NCBI GenBank assembly: GCA_018398765.1
Contig: JAHBMJ010000522.1
Coordinates: 1 to 22,500, forward strand
Reading direction: 5' to 3'
Origin: Chromera velia
Taxonomy: Eukaryota; Sar; Chromeraceae
Length of the DNA stretch: 22,500 nt
This document shows, piece after piece, positions 9,131 to 17,235 of the stretch. Each line of letters begins with the position of its first letter. The stretch's first letter is position 1. A program made the position numbers and the translations under genes. Under the pieces are notes generated by a model, which saw only the letters and a program-made list of their open reading frames with translations, was not told where the DNA came from and ran no database searches.

Positions 9131-12100
9131 ACAGACACACACACACACACACTGAGAGAGGGAGAGATCCGGAGAGAGAGAGAGAACGAAGGGAACCCAG
9201 GAGTAAAAGAGAGAGCTTGAAGCCGCATTATTCGTATTTGATCTTTCTCGCCTACCATGCAGACCTGCAAAGAGCATTCTGGACTCCGACTGAGGCACGT
9301 TCAACAGGGACATGCCGGCATCGAATTCCTCTCTTGAGAGCCCCCCCCCGCCCTCCTGCAGGTGGACGAGACGAGACATTAATTCATCACACACACACTC
9401 AGACTGAATTTCTGACAGAGTGAAGAAGAAAAAAGGGAGGGATGACGGAAGGAGGAGGAAGGAAAACAGATAAAGTGACGAGGACAGAAGAGAGGAGAAA
9501 AAAAAAAAGAGGAGGTCCTTTCAGAGACTCAGAGGGAAGTCCAGCGCACGCAACAGACACTGGGGAGTACAGGAACGAAGAAAAGAAGGCAAATAAGATG
9601 GTGGGGCAGAGATCGTGAAAGTGGGAGACAGCGTATGCATGTATTTACTTTCATACAGAAACAAAATTTCTGTATGAAAGTAAATGCATGCGGGGCAGAG
9701 ACCGTGATGGTAAATGACAAAATGGAGTCCAACATCCCGCCCTTCAACTGACCGCGTTACGAATGATGGTGAAGGCATCCATCACTTTTTTGAAATTCGC
9801 AATCAGCATCTTGCGGATTCGATCTAAAGTCACCGATGCTGCATGCACAAAGAGAATAGATTTCATGACTCGAATTCCATTCATGCAATCAATCACTCTT
9901 TTCCAAACCTTTTCTCATATTGGGAAAGGAACTGATGAACGTTTGGGTACGCTCTCAGCTAGACGAATGTATTTCTTTCAACGCAGGACATGACAAGCAT
10001 GAGTGAGTTAGGGGTTTGTTTCATGGAAAATCTCGTCGAGAGATTCTTCATGTGCTGTCCCTCTCAGGAGCAGAGCGTGATTCATCCGAGTGGTAGTGTG
10101 AAGGATGGACAGAGCGCGAGACAGAAATGGGGAGAGTATCAGCGTGTGAGGGGGGGAGAAGTTTAGTCAGAAAGAACGGACGAACGAACGAACGAAAGGA
10201 GAGAAGGAAAGAAAGAAAGAAAGAAAGAACGAAAGAAAGAAAGAAAGATAGATAGAAAGAGAGAAAGAAAGAAAGAAAGAAACAAACAAACAAACAAAGA
10301 AAGAAAGAAAGAAAGAAAGAAAGAAACAAAGCAGAGGAAAGATTGACGCACGCGAGGCCAATCGCACAAGTTGCCGAATCCTCCCCGAGTCCACAAACCC
10401 CTGGGCCTCCGCGTCCAGTGCCAAGAAGATTCGCCTGCATGCAGAAATGAATGAATGAATGAATGAATGAATGAATGCAGAAACTAACGGTGTGCGTGCG
10501 GGAATATTGGACGTCGTCTTTGCTTTGTATGAAATATTCTACTCTTAGTTGGTTGCACAAGGACACATGCAGAATAAACCTGCTGCTTGCTTTGTGAGAG
10601 GAGTTCAGCTCCAAGCAAGTCGCAGAGTCTTCATTTATCTGTGGACAGCATTTTCTTCTGTCCATCCGAAATCAGAGCATGCATTCATTTTCATACAGAA
10701 ATAATTCTTTTTCATGCATGGAATTTTTTCAAAAAGACTTCTCTATGAAAACGAATGCAAACTTCTGTCCATCCGAAATCAGAGCATGGGCATATGCAAA
10801 GAAAAGAAAGAATAGGGCCCATCTTGTTGCTCTGAAGATGGTGTGTGTGCGTAATTCAAAACGAAGGACGCTTCAATTCGTGTGCACTCTTTTATGCACA
10901 TGAAGAAATTCGCTTCTCCGTCTCCCTCTCTCTCTAAAAAAAAGAAAAAAATCCAACCGTTCGGTCCCCTCTGCCACGGAGAAAAGTACCGACCAACCTG
11001 GCAGCTTCGTATTCCAGTCCGTGAGAAGTCATGATGTCAATGAACTCTGCGTAGGGCACATCCCGGTCCTGTATGCATGCAACAGTGGGGTGATTCATGC
11101 ATATGTTTTATCTGTGCATGGATCTGTATGCATGTGTGAGTGTCCGTCCGTCTGACTGCCAATCGGACGGAGTGATGAAGACTTCACGGCCGCGAAAAAT
11201 GATAAGGAGACTTTGTTTGCAAGTACTGCAAGCAACGACACTTCGAAGGGGATCAGAGAAAATGACCAGGAGCCGCATCATCAAAATTACACGAGCAATG
11301 AAGGACGGAGCTTTTCGCACAGTCACAAATTCCATCTAGATTGACTAAACTTCCGATTCCACCCCTCGGGTCTGACTGACCTCCTCCATTCCGAGTGCCC
11401 TCAACCCTGCTGAAGTGGACCCGTAAAGCTCCGTGATCTTCTCTCTGAACTCCTCTGTCAACTGGAGGGCTGCAGATCAAAATTGCGTCATTGATCCATA
11501 TATTTTGAGATAGAATTGCACATGGAAAAATTCTGTCTGCTACACGCAAACACATCACACATACATGCGAATATTCAACCCGAACCCCGAGCGCCCACTT
11601 TCTGCATATGCACGCTAGCTTCCATGCGAGTCTGTCTGGCTCTGCATCGAATTCTCGAGAGGACCACAGCATGGGGGAGCGGCAGTAAGGCCGTCTTGAA
11701 AGAGATGACGAAACTAGGGTCGTGCAATAGTGTCAAAGAAAAGTGGAGAGACCGTGAGGGATTTGAAGGTGAGAAGTGGGCAAACGAACGTGTAACACAG
11801 AGAAAGATAGAAGGAACAATCCAGACTTGGAAACAAACAAACGAACAAACAAACAAGAGAAGAAACCCACGAAGGGCACGCAGCGATCGACTGACGAGGA
11901 ACTTCGGCCAAAGCGAGGCCGACGGACTTCAGGGTCACGTACCGGTCACCCAGCATGTCAATGCAGTCGAAAATTACCTGAACAGATACATTTTTGCATG
12001 ACGATCTGTCCGGAGACAAGCAGAAAGAAACCGTTATGTATGTGCGGATCAGAAAGCAGTCTCTTACAAGCACCACGTTACTTTGCCCAAAACCCTCGGA

Positions 12101-13313
12101 TGGCTCTTGGCGCACGTGCCTCCACATACTTCTATAAGATTTCCTTTCGAAACTCAGTCTCTCTTTTTGAGTGTGAAAAGTCTGGCATGTCTTCTGTGCT
12201 TCGTGTCCGTTCGTTTGCCTTTGTGGTAGTCTCCTCTCCCTCTTCCTCTTTCTTTCGAGACGAAAAATAAAAACGGCGGAGGAATGACGTGGCTAGCTGG
12301 TTGTCTGTTTTCGTTTTCTTCTCATCTGTTTTTCATCGTCCCTTCATTTGCCCTGTAGAGGAAGAGATGTACAATGGATGGGAAAAGCCCCCAGACCCAC
12401 AGACGGACCTCGCACTCCTGCACCACACAGAGACATCAAACACAGAAGGGGACACATGAGGAAAGAAAGCAGAGAGTAGAAAATTCGTCGAAGGGGACAG
12501 GAAGAAGACAGAGAGAAATACAGAGGCGCAGACAAACAGAAACTCTCTGACGATTGCGCGAACACCTCATGCAGAACCTCATGTGTTTTGAGAGAAGATG
12601 GCGCACATTTTTATGTTTTCATCATGGTTTTTTACTACATGGCAGGTCCAGATCGCACAAGTAGTGCTTGCTGGGAAGCGTTTAAGAGTCCAGAAGTGAG
12701 AAGAGCCAAACACACAAACTCTTTCTATCGATCTTTCCCCCGTCCCTGCCTGTCCCCTGACGCACGCACCTCTGCGTTCAAACCAACGATGGGTTTGAGG
12801 AATGCTGAGAAGTTTTCTTCGGAGACGCGGAGGAGGGGGTCGACCCGCTGTTTCGCAAGGGCCTGCATTGAGTGGGGGGCTCAGGGGGGGGATAGGAGAA
12901 AGACGGGCAAAAAATAAAGTGTCTCTCCTTAATTTTCTCCTTCACTTTCATTACAGTCTCAGCGTGGATAAATGAGAAAGAGGCAAACAGACGGGCAAAG
13001 TACGACCATAAGGCGCTGTGTCTTCTGCTGAGTGGCCTCTCGATGGTGTGGCACTTCTTTTTCTATGCTGTGTCTCTGAAACATGCCAAGAACTCTTGCA
13101 ACAGAAAGAAGCCTCTTGCACTGCAGGCCCACCTCTTTGACACTCCCATTCTTCTTGAACAGAATCCCCCGGGTCTCGTAGAGGACCCTGTCTGCATACA
13201 CCCAGAAAGATGCACAGAGGGTCGGCAAGTGATGAATGAAAACTTAGTAGAAACACGCACAGCCGCACAAGGCTGCCATTTCGATGGGGTGAATCTGAAT
13301 TTAGAAAGAAGGA

Positions 13314-13348
<35 letters not shown>

Positions 13349-13366
13349 CGCTGCCATGAGAGAGAC

Positions 13367-13398
<32 letters not shown>

Positions 13399-15909
13399 TT
13401 GCTTTGGCCTTCTGTTCTGCTGAGTCAGCGGAGAAAGTTCCACGCCACTGGTCAGACTGGCTGACTGACTCGCGTACAGACTGCCTGTACCTCTGACAGA
13501 CTAACCCAATGAGTGCAAGGGACAATTCAGCGTCTTTATATACAGAATATATACAGAAAAAAGAATATATACAGAAAGCAAAAACTCACTGAGTGCAAGG
13601 GGCAATTCAGCGTCCTTATATACAGAATATATACAGAAAAAAGAAAAAAGAATATATACAGAAAGCAAAAACTCACTGAGTGCAAGGGACAATTCAGCGT
13701 CCTTATATACAGAATATATACAGAAAAAAGAAAAAAGAATATATACAGAAAGCAAAAACTCACTAAGTGCAAGGGACAATTCAGCGTCCTTGTATACAGA
13801 ATATATACAGAAAAAAGAAAAAAGAATATATACAGAAAGGAAGAACTCACTGAGTGCAAGGGACAATTCAGCGTCCAGCATCTGGAATGTGACGCCGGGT
13901 CTGTCCTTCTCGAGTCCCGTGCTCACTGCCTTCTTCTTCGGTTTGCTCTTCTTTGCCAGAATATTCCAGATGCGGTAGTACTGGGGCTGCGTTGCCCCAG
14001 GCGCAACTTTTCTTAGCAACAACACGAACGCCTCCTGCAAAGAAAGGAGCAATTAATTGAGGTACAAAAACCAGAAAACGAAGAATGCCACGTGGAAGGA
14101 GAAAACTTTTTAGCGCGCTTCTCGTCATAAGCATGCCAAGGGAGAAGGTAGCCAACACGACTTCTCTGTTTTGACACATGTACGCACCCCCCCACCCTCT
14201 CACCGACTCACCCTGGAGAATTTTTCAGACATTTCCACAGAAAAGTCTCTGAGTGCGTTCTCTAGATGGAGGGACAGAGATCCTCCGAGATAGCCAGAGC
14301 TGGATCGCAACTGCTTTCGAATTGCACCCAGAGCGATGGTGTCTGCATGCATGCCGGCAACGCAACAGAAGAGGTCAGATCAGAGGGAAAAGATAAGCTT
14401 GCGCCGAGTATGATAGAAACCAGAAGGAAGAAAAGACGTGAAGAAGATGTGGACAATTAGACGGCTTCATCCCGTCTGCCTCATCAAAAGGAGATCCTTG
14501 CGTCTCCCAATCAGGACCTATCCAACAAAAGGTGAAGCATCAACACAGTCAGAGTTACTGCGATTTCTGTAGATGTCCGTCTGTCTGCGGGCCTGTCCAT
14601 CTGTCTGTCTGCCGGCTGCCCCTATCTATCTTTCCTTCTGCCTACTTGCCTGCCTCTCTCTCTCTCTCTCCCTCCCTCTCTCTGACTTTCTTTCTCGTTG
14701 TCTGTCTCTCTCTGTCTGTCTCTGAATCCATCCGTCAGTTTATCTCTTATTTACCTGACCTTTTTGCAATGCAGCAAAGAAGACGCCCTTCGTCTTTGAC
14801 CCCTTCAGCTGTGAAGCCTCTGGGTCCGATCGAGACGCAGCTGCATGCAGTCATTGACTCACTCTTTTCGTTCACTCACTCACTCCCTTAGTTGGTCAGT
14901 AAGTCGGTCAGAGAGCCAGAGCATCTGATTCACTCACAAAGTTGCATACCTCAGAACCTACTCACAGACGCAAACATCCCGGTCCTGTTTCTTTTCTTTT
15001 CTTATCTTTTGAGTCTAACCCTCCTTTTTGCGTCCTGCAAGAACCATCCGGCCGTACGCGAGAGCTCCCTTAGCGCACACCCGCATTTCCACACACCCAC
15101 TCACTCACCAAGTTTGGCGGCCAGTGTCTGTCGTCTCTCTGCGATCGGGACGTACAGGGAGAAGGGAGAAAGAGCGAGAGGCACAAGTGAGACCTTTCCA
15201 ATGTGAGAGAAAGAAGGTGGGAGAACGAAGGGGACAGAGAGACGAGAAGACAGAAACCAGACAAAGAGAAAGTCGAGAGAGGGAGAAGAATATAAAGCGA
15301 CTGCGATGGCCAAGCGATGCAATGAGAAAGTCGGGCAAGAAATGAGAAAGAGAAGAAAGAAGCATCCCTCCCTCCCAGCAGAAAGAAGACAGAACGAGAC
15401 AGCAACATCAATCAATTCTTGCTAGCGATGTTGGAAGCAATGGATTAGGGGGAGAGTGAGAAAATTAGTCATAGAGACTACGGTAAGAAAGACCCAACAC
15501 ACAGACAGACCATAAAGAAGAGTGCGGAAGTAGCCGATGCGGACTCTTTCTCCATGCGCCTGCGGGCAATGATTCGATTAGAAGGAATTGAAAACAGAAT
15601 ACACATCGCAAAAACTTGTCTAGAAGTTTTGCGCTCCCTCTGCTTTCGGCCAGTCCTTCTCTCTAGAGGTTGCATGCATGTGTGTATGAATTCTCCCAGA
15701 AGATGCCGTAGTCAGCGTCTCAATTTACATTCGCCGTCATCCTTTTTTTTAAATCAAAACATCGACGGCTCGATGAGGCTTCGACGTAAGCTGCTTCTCA
15801 ACACAAAGCGGAAAGATAGACCGACAGATAGACAGACAAAAAAAAAAAGACAAGAAGACCGACTGACTGGCTGACTGACCGACTGATTGACTGACTGACA
15901 TACTGACTC

Positions 15910-15951
<42 letters not shown>

Positions 15952-16319
15952 TGACTAACTGACTAACTGACTGACTGACTGACTGACTGACTGACTGACT
16001 AACTGACTAACTGACTGACTGACTGACTGACTGACTGACTGACAAACTGACTGACTGACTGACTGACTGACAAACTGACAGACTAACATTGGACTTGTTC
16101 CTCCCTCCCCCCACTCTATGTCTCCCTCCTCCCTTTGAAGAAGGCGATGGGACAAACTCGCCCAGAGGGCCCTCTCGGTCGACTTCGCCTGCCTGCTGCA
16201 TTTCCCGGGAAGCAGCCAGCGCGGAAAGCTGCATTCAAGAAAATGAACGAATGAACGAATAAATGAATGAATGGAGGAATAGGAAGAGGAAACAAAGACT
16301 CCTCCAATGCCCCCCCCCC

Positions 16320-16369
<50 letters not shown>

Positions 16370-17195
16370 CGGGTTCTTTGTCTCACTGACCTTATCAATT
16401 GCTTCCTCCTCAGCAGTCTTTTCGTAGTCCCCAGCTGCTCTCAGGGAATCGAAAATGAAGAAACGGAAAATGAAGATAGAAGTTCCAAGCAGAAAAAAGG
16501 GAATGTAGGAACAGGAAGAGGGGAGGCAGGAAGGCGGGGCATGCAGAAATGGTTGAGTGCAATGCTTACAAGGATCCGTTCAGCTGGTCGCACGGCCTCC
16601 AGCAGAATCACAACATGTCGAGAGAGGTATGGACACAGATCATGTCGGTGTGCGCATATGTGGGGACGCTGATATGGTAGGTTGACTGGGGGGCAGGAAG
16701 GCACTTAGAAAAACACACTGACTGACTGACTGACTGACTGACTGACTGACAGATCATCGCTGCCACTTTGGCTTCATCGTCTCCCAAAAGTCTCAGGGCT
16801 GCCGGCCCGACCTCCACAGACATTCTCCTGTTCCTTCCGGGGAGCTTCTCTTTCTTCGGAGAGCTCCCACCTGGATGAAGCAATTCAATGCACACATGCA
16901 AGGAGAGAGTGTGAGAAGATGTGCAGTGTGTTTCTGTCTCGAACAGAAGACAAAAAGACGAGAAGACAGACATACTATGTGACTGACGGACAGACTATAT
17001 CGTTTTTTCTTTCCCTTTTTCTCCTTCTTCATTCTCTTCTGTTTCTTTCTTTCTTCCTTCTTTTGGTGCGCTCTCTCAGTGACAGACAGACAGTCAGACA
17101 GTAAGACAGTCAGACACACACACTCAGACACAGGTAGGCAAACTGGACAACTGACGGCCAGACCAATTGATAGAAAGACAAATACAGACTTTCAG

Positions 17196-17235
<40 letters not shown>

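Noticed and set aside
11600-11665. Candidate exon [18 protein letters not shown]
   Set aside because: Exons 15 and 16 join in phase without it, and inserting it leaves a phase mismatch with exon 16.
12070-12140. Candidate exon [16 protein letters not shown] between exons 14 and 15
   Set aside because: No acceptor-donor pair gives a length compatible with the phase 0 joins on both sides; joining exon 14 directly to exon 15 is consistent.
13511-13875. CRISPR-like array
   Set aside because: The 87-bp units are contiguous tandem copies without unique spacers, in a eukaryotic intron.
16566-16640. Candidate micro-exon ending in GGATCCTT before GTAAGC
   Set aside because: It would need a 14-nt exon with a poor acceptor; exon 3 joins exon 4 in phase without it.
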